Source: Pseudomonas sp. JAI120
GTDB taxonomy: Bacteria; Pseudomonadota; Gammaproteobacteria; Pseudomonadales; Pseudomonadaceae
Reading direction: 5' to 3'
Length of the DNA: 64,000 nt
NCBI RefSeq assembly: GCF_014207255.1
Contig: NZ_JACHCZ010000001.1
Coordinates: 186,001-250,000, forward strand
The notes under the pieces are model-generated. The model saw nothing but the letters and a program-made list of their open reading frames with translations. It did not search any database and was not told where the DNA came from. The translations under genes and the position numbers were made by a program. Shown here in pieces: positions 8,600-17,358 of the stretch. Every line of letters begins with the position of its first letter. Positions within the stretch are counted from its first letter, which is position 1.

Positions 8600-9493
8600 A
8601 TGAAGTCGAAAACCCGTGGGACGCTCGAAATGACCTTGGCCATGGCCATCTCCGGCACAGTCGGCTGGTTCGTCGTCATGTCGGGGCAGAGCCCGGAGGC
8701 GGTGGTGTTCTGGCGTTGCCTGTTCGGCGCCATGGCGATGCTGGTCGCGTACCTGGTGCCTGGGGGGCTGCGCAGCGCGCGGATCGCTGCCCGGCCATTC
8801 ATTCTGGTGTGCCTGGGCGGGGTGGCGCTGATCCTCAACTGGGTGCTGCTGTTCGGTGCCTACACACATGCCTCTATCGCCATTGCCACGGTGGTCTACC
8901 ACGTTCAGCCGTTCATGCTGGTCGGCCTGGGTGCGCTGTTTTTTGCCGAACGCCTCAGTGTCGCCAAGGTCGGCTGGCTGCTGTTGGCCTTCGCCGGGCT
9001 GATGCTGATCGTGTCCGCCAAGGGCCATGGGCAGGCCACCGGCGCCGACTACGTGCTGGGCGTCTGCCTGGCCCTGGCTTCGGCCTTTTTCTATGCCGTG
9101 GCGGCGGCGATCACCAAGCGTCTCAAGGATTTTCCCGCGCACCTGATCGTGCTGATCCAGATGGTGGTCGGCGTGCTGGTGCTGGCACCGTTCGTGGACT
9201 TCACTGGGGGCGAAACGCTCAAGGGCGCCTGGACTTACCTGATCATTATCGGGGTGGTCCATACCGGGCTGATGTCGACCCTGCTGTACAGCGCCATCCA
9301 GAAAATCCCCACGGCACTGGTCGGGGCACTGTCGTTCATCTATCCGATTGTCGCTATCCTGGTCGACTGGGTAGCCTTCGCCCATCCCCTCAGCACCCTG
9401 CAAGTGATGGGCGCAGGCGCGATCCTGCTGGCGGCGGCGGGCATGAATTTTGGCTGGTCGCTGGGCCGCGCGGGGCGTCAGGACGTGACGTAA
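8600..9493 (+). CDS. EamA/DMT-superfamily exporter
   Basis: A protein of 297 residues with ten predicted hydrophobic segments in two repeated EamA halves, the layout of drug/metabolite transporters. The inverted topology repeat starts near residues 10 and 150, the second near LGVCLALASAFFYAVAAAI. An AAGGAAG site at 8584-8590 fits the ATG at 8600, and a GTG at 8597 is also possible. The divergent XRE-cupin gene is the likely regulator. The substrate is unknown; amino acid or small metabolite export is common in this family. A shortened relative of this gene lies at 32206-32313. Confidence 0.9.
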   Translation: MKSKTRGTLEMTLAMAISGTVGWFVVMSGQSPEAVVFWRCLFGAMAMLVAYLVPGGLRSARIAARPFILVCLGGVALILNWVLLFGAYTHASIAIATVVYHVQPFMLVGLGALFFAERLSVAKVGWLLLAFAGLMLIVSAKGHGQATGADYVLGVCLALASAFFYAVAAAITKRLKDFPAHLIVLIQMVVGVLVLAPFVDFTGGETLKGAWTYLIIIGVVHTGLMSTLLYSAIQKIPTALVGALSFIYPIVAILVDWVAFAHPLSTLQVMGAGAILLAAAGMNFGWSLGRAGRQDVT

Positions 9494-9707
9494 GGTCGGG
9501 CGCCCAACCGCCATCGAGTGAAAAGACGTCACGCCAACCACTGGCGGCAATGCGCCTGGGAAGAACATCCATGAATACTCATGGTTCTGGTGTCACGGCC
9601 TGTCATAATCCGGGGGCGCGCCTGGATCCGGGAGCGAGTGGCGCAGAGCCCGCCCGTATCCATGGCTCTCGGCAGTCCGGCCCGCTTTCACAACCCTCAA
9701 GGAGTCC

Positions 9708-11525
9708 GTGCCATTCATGGTGCTGTTCAATCGATTGAGCGCGTTTTCGATCCAGGCGCGCAGGGCACTGGGACTGGTGTGGGAAACCTCACGGCCACTG
9801 TTCACGGGGCTGTTGCTGGCAACGATTGTCGCCGGACTGCTGCCCGCACTGGCCGCCTGGATTGGACAGCGCATTGTTGATGGCGTGGTCCACGCCATGC
9901 AGGTTCATGCGGCCGGCAGCCAGGCACCCGTGTGGCCGGTGATGCGCTACGTGCTGGCCGAGGCCGGTGTGCTGGCGTTGTTGGCGGCGGCGCAACGGGC
10001 GCTGTCGATGCAGCAGTCGCTGCTGCGGGTGAAGCTGGGCGTGAAGGTCAACCTGATGGTCCTGGAGAAAGCCCAGACCCTTTCGCTGCTGCAATTTGAA
10101 GACGCTGAGTTCTACGACAAGTTGGTGCGTGTGCGCCAGGGTGCTTCGACGCGCCCGCTGAGCCTGGTGACGAAAGGACTGGGGTTGGTGCAGAACCTCA
10201 TTTCGCTGGTCAGCTTTGCTGTCCTGTTGGTGCACTTTTCGCCGTGGGCCCTGTTGATTCTGGTGGTCGGTGCGTTGCCGGTGTTCTTCGCCGAGACGCA
10301 TTTTTCCGGCAATGCGTTCCGCTTGTTCCACCGCCGTGCACCGGAGACGCGTCAGCAGAACTACCTGGAATCCTTGCTCTCCCACGAGTCCCATGCCAAG
10401 GAGGTCAAGCTGTTTGGCCTGGCACCGCTGTTCCTCCAGCGCTATCGCGACAACGCCCAGCGTTTGTATACGGAGGACCGCCAACTGACGCTGCGCCGTG
10501 ACGCCTGGGGCTTCACATTGGGCCTGCTGGGCACCGCAGCGTTTTACCTGGCCTACGCCTGGGTGGTACTCGACACCGTGCGTGGCCAGACGAGCCTGGG
10601 CCAGATGACCATGTACATCGTGCTGTTCAAGCAGGGGCAAGCCGCAATCACCGCCAGCCTCAGCGCCATTGCCGGGCTGTACGACGACAGCCTGTTTCTC
10701 TCGGACCTGTATGAATACCTTGAAACCCCCGTAATCACGCCGCGCGGCCGACTCACCCAAGGGGCGCGCCCTGGCGATGGCCTGCGCTGCGAACAGGTGA
10801 GTTTCACCTACCCAGGTGCTGAATCTGCCGCGCTGCGCAATATCAACCTGCACCTGGCACCGGGGAAAAGCCTGGCGCTGGTGGGTGAAAATGGCTCCGG
10901 CAAAACCAGCCTGATCAAACTGCTGACCCGTCTGTATGCCCCGGATGAAGGCCGCATCCTGCTGGATGGCAGCGACCTGCAGGAGTGGGACGAACACACC
11001 CTGCGCCAGCGTATCGGCGTTATTTTCCAGGACTACATCCGCTACCAGATGACCGTCGGCGAAAACCTGGGGGTGGGTGACGTCGACGCCCTGGACGACC
11101 AGGTACGCTGGCGCAGCGCTGCCACTCAAGGCGTGGCGGCCGATTTTATCGAGCGCCTGAGCCATACCTATTCAACCCAGCTGGGACGCTGGTTCGGAGG
11201 TCAGGAACTGTCCGGTGGGCAGTGGCAGAAAGTCGCCTTGTCGCGGGCGTACATGCGTCAGGATGCCGATCTGCTGATCCTCGATGAACCCACCGCCGCG
11301 CTGGATGCCGGGGCTGAGGCGGCGGTGTTCGAGCACTTTCGCGAGCATGCCAAGGGCCGCATGACTCTGTTGATTTCCCACCGGTTTTCCAGTGTGCGCA
11401 GTGCGGATCACATTATTGTGTTGGAACGCGGGCAGATTCTGGAGGAGGGCAGCCATAGCCAGCTGATGGCTGCGGGTGGACGGTATGCCGAGCTGTTCGA
11501 CGTTCAGGCGCGGGGTTATCGCTAG
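9708..11525 (+). CDS. ABC exporter, fused permease and ATPase
   Basis: A 605-residue half-transporter of the ABCB/MsbA type. The N-terminal 330 residues carry six hydrophobic segments. The nucleotide-binding domain has Walker A GENGSGKTS, signature LSGGQWQKV, Walker B DLLILDEPTAALD and the switch histidine in LLISHRFSS. Start choice is uncertain: GTG at 9708 is only three bases after an AAGGAG site, while ATG at 9717 is twelve bases after it. It stands alone between the DMT exporter and a deletion scar, so the substrate (lipid, peptide or drug) cannot be guessed. A dimer is needed for function in this family. Confidence 0.92.
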   Translation: MPFMVLFNRLSAFSIQARRALGLVWETSRPLFTGLLLATIVAGLLPALAAWIGQRIVDGVVHAMQVHAAGSQAPVWPVMRYVLAEAGVLALLAAAQRALSMQQSLLRVKLGVKVNLMVLEKAQTLSLLQFEDAEFYDKLVRVRQGASTRPLSLVTKGLGLVQNLISLVSFAVLLVHFSPWALLILVVGALPVFFAETHFSGNAFRLFHRRAPETRQQNYLESLLSHESHAKEVKLFGLAPLFLQRYRDNAQRLYTEDRQLTLRRDAWGFTLGLLGTAAFYLAYAWVVLDTVRGQTSLGQMTMYIVLFKQGQAAITASLSAIAGLYDDSLFLSDLYEYLETPVITPRGRLTQGARPGDGLRCEQVSFTYPGAESAALRNINLHLAPGKSLALVGENGSGKTSLIKLLTRLYAPDEGRILLDGSDLQEWDEHTLRQRIGVIFQDYIRYQMTVGENLGVGDVDALDDQVRWRSAATQGVAADFIERLSHTYSTQLGRWFGGQELSGGQWQKVALSRAYMRQDADLLILDEPTAALDAGAEAAVFEHFREHAKGRMTLLISHRFSSVRSADHIIVLERGQILEEGSHSQLMAAGGRYAELFDVQARGYR

Positions 11526-11577
11526 GAAACCCACCGCCGCGTATCTTCCGATCCCTTCAAGCGACGTGTGCGGACCT

Positions 11578-11810
11578 CTATTTGGCAGGGCCGGATTTGA
11601 ACACGCCGCTGAGCACAAACGCATAGCGTTCCGGGCGGATAAAGAAGGTGGTGCGGTCGCAGCAGCGCCCGTCGGCAAAGTAAGAGCTGCGCTCCATCAC
11701 CAGCAGCGCGGTGCCGCGTTTGACGTGCAGGGTGCTGGCCAGGCTGGTATCGGCCGTTTGCGCACGAATGGCCAGGTCGGCACGGATGACGGCCAGGCCG
11801 AGTGAATTCG
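11578..11810 (-). pseudogene. C-terminal stump of a GntR/HutC-type regulator (UTRA domain)
   Basis: About 77 codons on the minus strand read as the end of a UTRA ligand-binding domain: LGLAVIRADLAIRAQTADTS, then LHVKRGTALLVMERSSYFAD and the typical end with FFIRPERYAFVLSG. Upstream the frame no longer looks like this family, and the helix-turn-helix part is absent. It meets an oppositely oriented DUF3604-like stump near 11810, as expected if one deletion removed the 5' ends of a divergent pair. Confidence 0.7.
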
Positions 11811-11811
11811 T

Positions 11812-12117
11812 CGCGATCCTCGGGCCGTCCGGTTGCGCCTGGGCGGCGCACGCATCAAGGACCGTTTTCGCGGCGCCTACTGGACCGGAGAAATGCGCGT
11901 GACGGGAGCGGTCATCAACGGTTTTCGCGCCTTGGGCCTCGATCACCCGGAGCAAACCGTATGGCGCAAGGGCGCCACGACCCTGGCCTTTCGCACCGAC
12001 ACCAACGGCGACACCGACAGTATCGAAATCGACCTGTCGCAATTGGCCGGCGCGACGTTGCAGATCCGCAGCCGCATCGACAACTACATCAAGGTCGGCG
12101 ATCCGTCTGAACCCCAA
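11812..12117 (+). pseudogene. C-terminal stump of a DUF3604-like protein
   Basis: The plus-strand frame entering at 11812 gives RDPRAVRLRLGGARIKDR, then FRGAYWTGEMRVTGAVINGF and SIEIDLSQLAGATLQIRSR. This resembles the C-terminal beta-rich part of DUF3604 proteins as I remember them. There is no start codon with a ribosome site, the N-terminal several hundred residues are missing, and the tail runs into a REP-like element at 12119. The family call is tentative; that it is a truncated coding remnant is more secure. Confidence 0.5.
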
Positions 12118-12118
12118 C

Positions 12119-12140
12119 GCGGGGCAAGCCCGCTCGCCAC
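12119..12140. repeat. REP-like palindrome
   Basis: GCGGGGCAAGCCCGCTCGCCAC contains the stem GCGGG/CCCGC around a GCAAG loop and matches the common Pseudomonas REP core. It sits just after the glcG stop codon (minus strand) and at the end of the DUF3604 stump, where such elements usually lie. A single unit is present. Confidence 0.7.
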
Positions 12141-12151
12141 AAGGGTCCGGT

Positions 12152-12553
12152 TCAGCTCAGGCATTGCGCCCCGGCTTTGGCCACCTGTGCATCCTGGCCA
12201 GACTTGACCCCGGACACACCGACGGCGCCGATGACCTGGCCGTCGACGATGATCGGCACACCGCCTTCGAGGGAGGTCAACAAGGGCGCTGACAAAAAGG
12301 CGTAGCGCCCGCCATTGACCATCTCTTCATACCCTTTGGACTCACGCCGGCCCAGTGCCGAGGTGCGGGCCTTTTCGGTGGCGATGTAGGCACTGACCGG
12401 CGCGCAGCCGTCGAGGCGTTCAAGGGCCAGGGGATGGCCGCCGTCATCGACAATGACGATGGTCACGGCCCATTGATTGCTGTGGGCTTCGGTGCGTGCA
12501 GCCGCAAGGATTTGGCTGACTTCGGTCTGGCTCAGTAGAGCTTTGGTTTTCAT
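12152..12553 (-). CDS. glcG: GlcG/HbpS-family protein of the glycolate operon
   Basis: A 133-residue protein of the GlcG/HbpS (DUF336) family: ALLSQTEVSQILAAARTEA at the N-terminus, VTIVIVDDGGHPLALERLDG, and the closing GGVPIIVDGQVIGAVGVSG. The precise function of GlcG is unresolved; relatives bind haem or cofactors. It is the last gene of glcDEFG and overlaps glcF by four bases. A REP-like palindrome follows its stop. Confidence 0.92.
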   Translation of the reverse strand: MKTKALLSQTEVSQILAAARTEAHSNQWAVTIVIVDDGGHPLALERLDGCAPVSAYIATEKARTSALGRRESKGYEEMVNGGRYAFLSAPLLTSLEGGVPIIVDGQVIGAVGVSGVKSGQDAQVAKAGAQCLS

Positions 12554-13791
12554 GGGGATTCTCCAGTACTGGGTGAGGGCAACGCGGCCTCGACCAGTTC
12601 GATCCAGTGCCTGACCGGGGTGCGCCCCGCTCCGTCGAGGTGGGACTGGCAGCCAATATTGGCGGTGGCGATGACGTCGGGGTGGCCGCTTTCCAACGCA
12701 GTGAGCTTGTTATCGCGCAGTTGTCGCGACAATTCGGGCTGGGTCAGCGAGTAGGTGCCCGCCGAGCCGCAGCACAGGTGGCTGTCGGGAACAGCGGTCA
12801 GGTTGAATCCCAGGCTTGTCAGCATGGCTTCAACGGCACCGCCGAGTTTTTGCGCGTGCTGCAACGTGCAGGGGCAGTGGAACGCCAGGCGCTGGTCGCT
12901 GTGTACGCCGAGCTTATCCAGCGGCTCGCCGCGCAGCACTTCAACCAAGTCCCTGGCCAGGGCACTGACCCTTTTCGCCTTGTCGGCATACGCCGGGTCG
13001 GTGCTGAGCAGGTGGCCATAATCCTTGATAAAGGCACCGCAGCCGCTGGCGGTTTGCACAATGGCCTCGGCACCGCTTTCAATGCTCGGCCACCATGCAT
13101 CGATGTTGCGCCGCGCACGCTCAAGGCCGGCCGCCTGAGCGTCGAGGTGATAGTCCACGGCACCGCAGCAGCCTGCCTCATGGGTCGATATGACGCTGAT
13201 CCCCAGTCGATCCAGCACCCGCGCCGTGGCGGCGTTGGTATTGGGGGACAGACTCGGCTGCACGCAGCCCTCAAGCATCAATACCTGGCGGGCGTGGTGT
13301 GGGGCCGGGCGCGGTTTGACCGGGTAGGCGCGGCGAGGCAACTTGGCCTGCAAGGTGTTGGGCAACAACGCCCGAAATAGCTGGCCACTGCCGATCAGCA
13401 CGTTGAATAGCGCGGGATTGGGAACGACGCTGCGTAACCCTTCGCGCAGCAAGCGTTGACTGAGCGGGCGTTGCACTGCCGCGTCGACCACCGCCCGGCC
13501 GATGTCGAGCAAGTTGTGATATTCGACGCCTGAGGGGCAGGTGCTTTCGCAGTTACGGCAGGACAGGCAACGGTCCAGGTGCTCCTGGGTCTTGCGCGTG
13601 ACTTCATTGCCTTCGAGCACTTGCTTGATCAGGTAGATGCGCCCCCTCGGACCATCCAGTTCATCGCCCAGCAGTTGATAGGTCGGGCAGGTGGCATTGC
13701 AAAAACCGCAGTGCACGCAACTGCGCAGGATGTTTTCGGCTTCTTCAGCGCGAGGCAGTCGGCGGGCGTCTTCGCTCAAGGTGGTCTGCAT
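12550..13791 (-). CDS. glcF: Glycolate oxidase iron-sulfur subunit
   Basis: A 413-residue protein with two [4Fe-4S] ferredoxin motifs, Cys25/28/31/35 (CVHCGFCNATCP) and Cys75/78/81/85 (CLSCRNCESTCP). Two CCG-type domains follow (EAGCCGAVDYH and LCCGSAGTY), as in GlcF and heterodisulfide-reductase-like subunits. With GlcD and GlcE it forms the membrane-associated glycolate dehydrogenase that passes electrons to quinone while making glyoxylate. It starts three bases after the glcE stop and ends overlapping glcG. Confidence 0.96.
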   Translation of the reverse strand: MQTTLSEDARRLPRAEEAENILRSCVHCGFCNATCPTYQLLGDELDGPRGRIYLIKQVLEGNEVTRKTQEHLDRCLSCRNCESTCPSGVEYHNLLDIGRAVVDAAVQRPLSQRLLREGLRSVVPNPALFNVLIGSGQLFRALLPNTLQAKLPRRAYPVKPRPAPHHARQVLMLEGCVQPSLSPNTNAATARVLDRLGISVISTHEAGCCGAVDYHLDAQAAGLERARRNIDAWWPSIESGAEAIVQTASGCGAFIKDYGHLLSTDPAYADKAKRVSALARDLVEVLRGEPLDKLGVHSDQRLAFHCPCTLQHAQKLGGAVEAMLTSLGFNLTAVPDSHLCCGSAGTYSLTQPELSRQLRDNKLTALESGHPDVIATANIGCQSHLDGAGRTPVRHWIELVEAALPSPSTGESP

Positions 13792-13794
13792 GGT

Positions 13795-14859
13795 TCAAAG
13801 CTCCGCGTACAGGCGACCGGGGTTGAAGATGCCCCGTGGATCGAGTTGCTGCTTCAGATTCCGGTGGTAGCGCATCAACGTGTCGGGCAGCGGTTGGAAG
13901 GGACTGTCGATCAGGCCCGGGTGGTAGCAGGTCGCATGCCCGCCGAGTTTATCGACCACCGTGCGAATGACACTCGCGTCGGCGTCGGATTTGAGCCAGC
14001 GCTGGGCGCCCCCCCAATCGATCAGTTGCGTCCCTGGCAGCGACAATCGGGGCGTGTTGTGCGGCAAGGACAGGCGCCAAAGGGGCAGGTCCTCATCGAA
14101 GAAACTCAACCGGTGTTCGTTCAGGTCATGCCAGTAGGCAGCGTCCAGACACTCACCGCCCAGGCGGTCATGGGCCGCCGCCACCGAGCCTTCACCCCCT
14201 TCGAGTCGCAGGTGCAGGCGCTGGCCATCGTGACACGCGGCGCTGATCGGCAGCGGTTGTTGCCCCCATTCCGCCAGGCGCAGCAAGGCACGGTCGGTGT
14301 CCAGCTCCAGGCTGATGCTCAAGGTTTGCCGTGGTTTGGGCAGGACCTTGAGGGACACTTCGGTCACCACCCCAAGCGCGCCGTAACTGCCGGCCATCAA
14401 GCGCGACAGATCGTAGCCGGCGACGTTCTTCATGACCTCGCCGCCGAAGCGCAAATGCTTGCCCTGTCCGGTGATCAGCCGTGTTCCGAGGATGAAGTCG
14501 CGGACCGATCCTGACCACGGACGCCGTGGCCCCGAGAGTCCGCAGGCAATCATGCCGCCCACGGTGGCGTGTTCACCGAAGGAGGGCGGTTCGCAAGGCA
14601 GCATCTGTTGCGAGGCGTCCAGCACTTCTGCCAACTCCGCCAAGGGCGTGCCGCAACGGGCGGTGATCACCAGTTCAGTCGGGTCGTAGCTGACGATGCC
14701 ACGGTGGGCGCGCGTGTCGAGGACTTCACCTGTGACTGCGCGTCCAAGGAACGCCTTGCTGTTGGAACCCTGGATGAGCAGCGGCGTGGCGTTGTTCAGC
14801 GCCTGGTTGACCTGCTCCAGCAGCGCTGCGCTGGCGTCGATAGCGTGTTCGCTGTGCAT
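13795..14859 (-). CDS. glcE: Glycolate oxidase FAD-binding subunit GlcE
   Basis: A 354-residue FAD-binding (PCMH-type) subunit, shorter than GlcD and with its own flavin fold: LLIQGSNSKAFLGR, then PPSFGEHATVGGMIACGLSGP and FGGEVMKNVAGYDLSRL, the last two being typical of GlcE. It ends with DPRGIFNPGRLY. Its start overlaps the glcD stop (TGATG), and it is followed after three bases by glcF. It works as part of GlcDEF. Confidence 0.96.
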   Translation of the reverse strand: MHSEHAIDASAALLEQVNQALNNATPLLIQGSNSKAFLGRAVTGEVLDTRAHRGIVSYDPTELVITARCGTPLAELAEVLDASQQMLPCEPPSFGEHATVGGMIACGLSGPRRPWSGSVRDFILGTRLITGQGKHLRFGGEVMKNVAGYDLSRLMAGSYGALGVVTEVSLKVLPKPRQTLSISLELDTDRALLRLAEWGQQPLPISAACHDGQRLHLRLEGGEGSVAAAHDRLGGECLDAAYWHDLNEHRLSFFDEDLPLWRLSLPHNTPRLSLPGTQLIDWGGAQRWLKSDADASVIRTVVDKLGGHATCYHPGLIDSPFQPLPDTLMRYHRNLKQQLDPRGIFNPGRLYAEL

Positions 14860-16358
14860 CAGAAACGCTCCAGGTCGGGGAAGGGCATCTGACCCAGATG
14901 AACGTGCATGGCGCCAAACTCAGCGCATCGATGCAATGTCGGGATGTTCTTGCCAGGGTTGAGCAATCCGCCTGGGTCGAATGCGGCTTTGACGGCGTGG
15001 AACACGTTCAGCTCATCGCTATTGAACTGGGCGCACATCTGATTGATCTTTTCGCGGCCCACACCATGTTCACCGGTAATGCTGCCGCCGACCTTCACGC
15101 ACAATTCGAGGATCTTGCCGCCCAGGGCTTCGGCGCGATCGAGTTCGCCCGGTTGATTGGCATCGAACAGGATCAGCGGGTGCATGTTGCCGTCGCCGGC
15201 GTGGAAAACATTCGCTACCCGCAGGTCGTACTCGGTCGATAACGCCGCGATAGCGTGCAGCACGCCAGGCAGTTCGCGGCGCGGGATCGTCCCGTCCATA
15301 CAGTAATAATCCGGTGAGAGGCGGCCCACCGCCGGAAACGCATTCTTGCGCCCGGCCCAGAAACGCACGCGTTCGGCCTCATCGCGAGCCTGGCGCACTT
15401 CGGTGGCGCCGGCCTGTTCCAGCACTTGGCGCACGCGGTCGCAGTCGTCGTGGACGTCGGCTTCTACGCCATCGAGTTCACACAACAGAATCGCTTCGGC
15501 GTCCACCGGGTAGCCGGCGTGAATGAAGTCTTCGGCGGCGCGAATGGCCAGGTTGTCCATCATTTCCAGGCCGCCTGGGATGATGCCGGCGGCAATGATG
15601 TCCCCCACCGCACGGCCAGCCTTTTCGACGCAGTCGAAGGCTGCCAGCAGCACTTTGGCCGTTTGTGGTTTGGGCAGCAGCTTGACCGTGACCTCGGTGA
15701 TCACCCCGAGCATGCCTTCGGAGCCGGTGAACAACGCGAGCAGATCGAAACCCGGAGAGTCGAGGGCCTGGGACCCCAGGCTCACGTGTTCGCCGTCGAC
15801 GGTTAGCACGTCGACGTTGAGCAGGTTGTGCACGGTCAGCCCATACTTCAGGCAATGCACGCCACCGGCGTTTTCCGCCACATTACCGCCGATGGAACAG
15901 GCGATCTGCGAGGAAGGGTCCGGCGCGTAATACAAACCAAATGGCGCAGCCGCTTGGGAAATCGCCAGGTTGCGTACCCCTGGCTGAACCCGGGCGGTGC
16001 GGGCGGCGGGGTCGATGTGCAGAATGTTGTTGAAGCGCGCCATCACCAGCAACACGCCTTTTTCCAGCGGCAGCGCACCGCCGGATAAACCAGTGCCCGC
16101 ACCACGAGCCACAACCGGTACACGCCGCTCATGGCAGACTCGAAGCACGCCCTGCACCTGATCGATGTGGCGCGGCAGCACCACCAGCATGGGCGTGGTG
16201 CGATAAGCGGAGAGGCCGTCGCATTCGTATGGCTTGAGCGCTTCGCGCTGGTGCAGGATTTCCAGATCAGGCAACCGAGTCTGCAGGGCCTGCAGCAGCG
16301 CCTGTTTGTCGACGTCAGGCAGGACGCCGTCGACGCGTTCATCGTAGAGAATATTCAT
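14859..16358 (-). CDS. glcD: Glycolate oxidase catalytic subunit GlcD
   Basis: A 499-residue FAD-linked oxidase. The PCMH fold shows VPVVARGAGTGLSGGALP, then SIGGNVAENAGGVHCLKYG and GSEGMLGVITEVTVKLLPKP. The C-terminal domain carries NVFHAGDGNMHPLI and SITGEHGVGREK, both characteristic of GlcD and D-lactate dehydrogenases, and the end FDPGGLLNPGKN. It is the first gene of the operon and diverges from glcC, with an intergenic region that holds two identical palindromes. Confidence 0.96.
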   Translation of the reverse strand: MNILYDERVDGVLPDVDKQALLQALQTRLPDLEILHQREALKPYECDGLSAYRTTPMLVVLPRHIDQVQGVLRVCHERRVPVVARGAGTGLSGGALPLEKGVLLVMARFNNILHIDPAARTARVQPGVRNLAISQAAAPFGLYYAPDPSSQIACSIGGNVAENAGGVHCLKYGLTVHNLLNVDVLTVDGEHVSLGSQALDSPGFDLLALFTGSEGMLGVITEVTVKLLPKPQTAKVLLAAFDCVEKAGRAVGDIIAAGIIPGGLEMMDNLAIRAAEDFIHAGYPVDAEAILLCELDGVEADVHDDCDRVRQVLEQAGATEVRQARDEAERVRFWAGRKNAFPAVGRLSPDYYCMDGTIPRRELPGVLHAIAALSTEYDLRVANVFHAGDGNMHPLILFDANQPGELDRAEALGGKILELCVKVGGSITGEHGVGREKINQMCAQFNSDELNVFHAVKAAFDPGGLLNPGKNIPTLHRCAEFGAMHVHLGQMPFPDLERF

Positions 16359-16459
16359 AGTCGGTAGGCGACCCTCAGTTGTTTTTATTCGAGGTCTGTT
16401 CCGATGCAGCTGGCTTGCATCATTCGCCTGGGGCGTTTTACTGTCTATGGGTTGTTGGT

Positions 16460-16472
16460 CTGGTCGAACCAG
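16460..16472. promoter_or_regulatory. GlcC-type operator, copy 1
   Basis: CTGGTCGAACCAG is a perfect palindrome of the form CTGGT-N3-ACCAG. The core TGGT-N3-ACCA is the known recognition pattern of FadR-subfamily GntR regulators. It lies about 100 bp before glcD, and an identical-arm copy lies before glcC. Confidence 0.75.
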
Positions 16473-16566
16473 TTGTTTAATCGTTGTTTCTTTATTCGGT
16501 TAAAAAAGACCATCAAAAACAGTCGATTAACCGGGTGTTTGAGCACTGGCGAGTCGGACGCTGAAG

Positions 16567-16579
16567 CTGGTCATACCAG
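16567..16579. promoter_or_regulatory. GlcC-type operator, copy 2
   Basis: CTGGTCATACCAG has the same arms as the palindrome at 16460-16472, 107 bp away. It ends three bases before the GGAG ribosome site of glcC, a position suited to autorepression. The role is inferred. Confidence 0.75.
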
Positions 16580-16590
16580 TTGGAGATCGC

Positions 16591-17358
16591 ATGGACAGCA
16601 CAGAAACGGGCCGTACCCAGCAAGTTGCCGACGTGGTCTGTGAGCGGATCGAGCGCCTGATCGTCGACGGTGTGCTCAAGACCGGGCAACTGTTGCCTTC
16701 GGAGCGGCGGTTGACGGAAAAACTCGGCGTCTCGCGTACCGCCCTTCGCGAGGGACTCAAGGTGTTGCGCGCTCGCGGGATTATCAACACCGAGCAAGGC
16801 AAGGGCTCATTCGTGGCCGACCTGTCGGGGCCGGGCGTGGCGTCACCGCTGCTGCACCTGTTCAGCTCGCAGCCGCGGACGCTCTACGACCTGTTCGAAG
16901 TGCGTAGCCTGCTCGAGGGCGAATCCGCCCGCTTAGCGGCCCTGCGTGGCACCGACGCCGATTTTGTCCTGATCACCCGCGCTTATGAGGCATTGCTCGA
17001 TGCCCACGGCCATTTGCTGGAGGCGAGCGAACATGCTCGGCTTGATCATGCGTTCCACCTGGCGATCTGCGAGGCGTCGCACAACCCGGTGCTGGTACAG
17101 ACCTTGCGCTCGCTGACGGACTTGCTGCTCAACACCGTCTTCGCTTCGGTCAACAACCTCTATCACCGTGAACCGCAGAAGCGCCAGATCGATCGCCAAC
17201 ACGCACGGCTGTATAACGCCGTGACCGGGCGCCTGCCGGAGCAGGCGCGCAAGGCGGCCATCGCGCACATCCAGAGCATCTGCGAAAACCTCAGGGAAAT
17301 TGAAAGCGAAGAGCAACGGCTGATTCGGTCCACGTTGCGACTGGAGGGGTGGGCGTGA
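16591..17358 (+). CDS. glcC: GntR/FadR-family regulator of glycolate use
   Basis: A 255-residue regulator. The winged helix is at about residues 8-76 (GQLLPSERRLTEKLGVSRTA, then REGLKVLRARGIINTEQGKG). An all-helical FCD ligand domain follows at about 95-235, with the metal-binding histidine pattern in DHAFHLAICEASHNPVL. The start has GGAG six bases upstream. Divergent placement from glcDEFG and the FadR-type palindromes identify it as GlcC, which senses glycolate or a related hydroxyacid in known cases. Confidence 0.93.
   Translation: MDSTETGRTQQVADVVCERIERLIVDGVLKTGQLLPSERRLTEKLGVSRTALREGLKVLRARGIINTEQGKGSFVADLSGPGVASPLLHLFSSQPRTLYDLFEVRSLLEGESARLAALRGTDADFVLITRAYEALLDAHGHLLEASEHARLDHAFHLAICEASHNPVLVQTLRSLTDLLLNTVFASVNNLYHREPQKRQIDRQHARLYNAVTGRLPEQARKAAIAHIQSICENLREIESEEQRLIRSTLRLEGWA

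Noticed and set aside
8516..9568. A 350-codon minus-strand frame opposite the DMT exporter
   Set aside because: Its Gln/His/Asp-rich composition and lack of motifs show a shadow. The plus-strand exporter has proper membrane segments and a ribosome site.
9789..11165. A 458-codon minus-strand frame
   Set aside because: It is antisense to the ABC exporter, with Gln/His-rich low-complexity translation typical of the shadow of GC-rich coding DNA.
11833..12207. A complete small plus-strand gene from a TTG start
   Set aside because: The protein is a stump that matches the end of a longer family, the TTG has no ribosome site, the frame is continuous upstream to 11806, and the tail runs through a REP-like repeat.
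12607..13380. A plus-strand frame opposite glcF
   Set aside because: A shadow of the iron-sulfur subunit, whose eight ferredoxin cysteines are all present on the minus strand.
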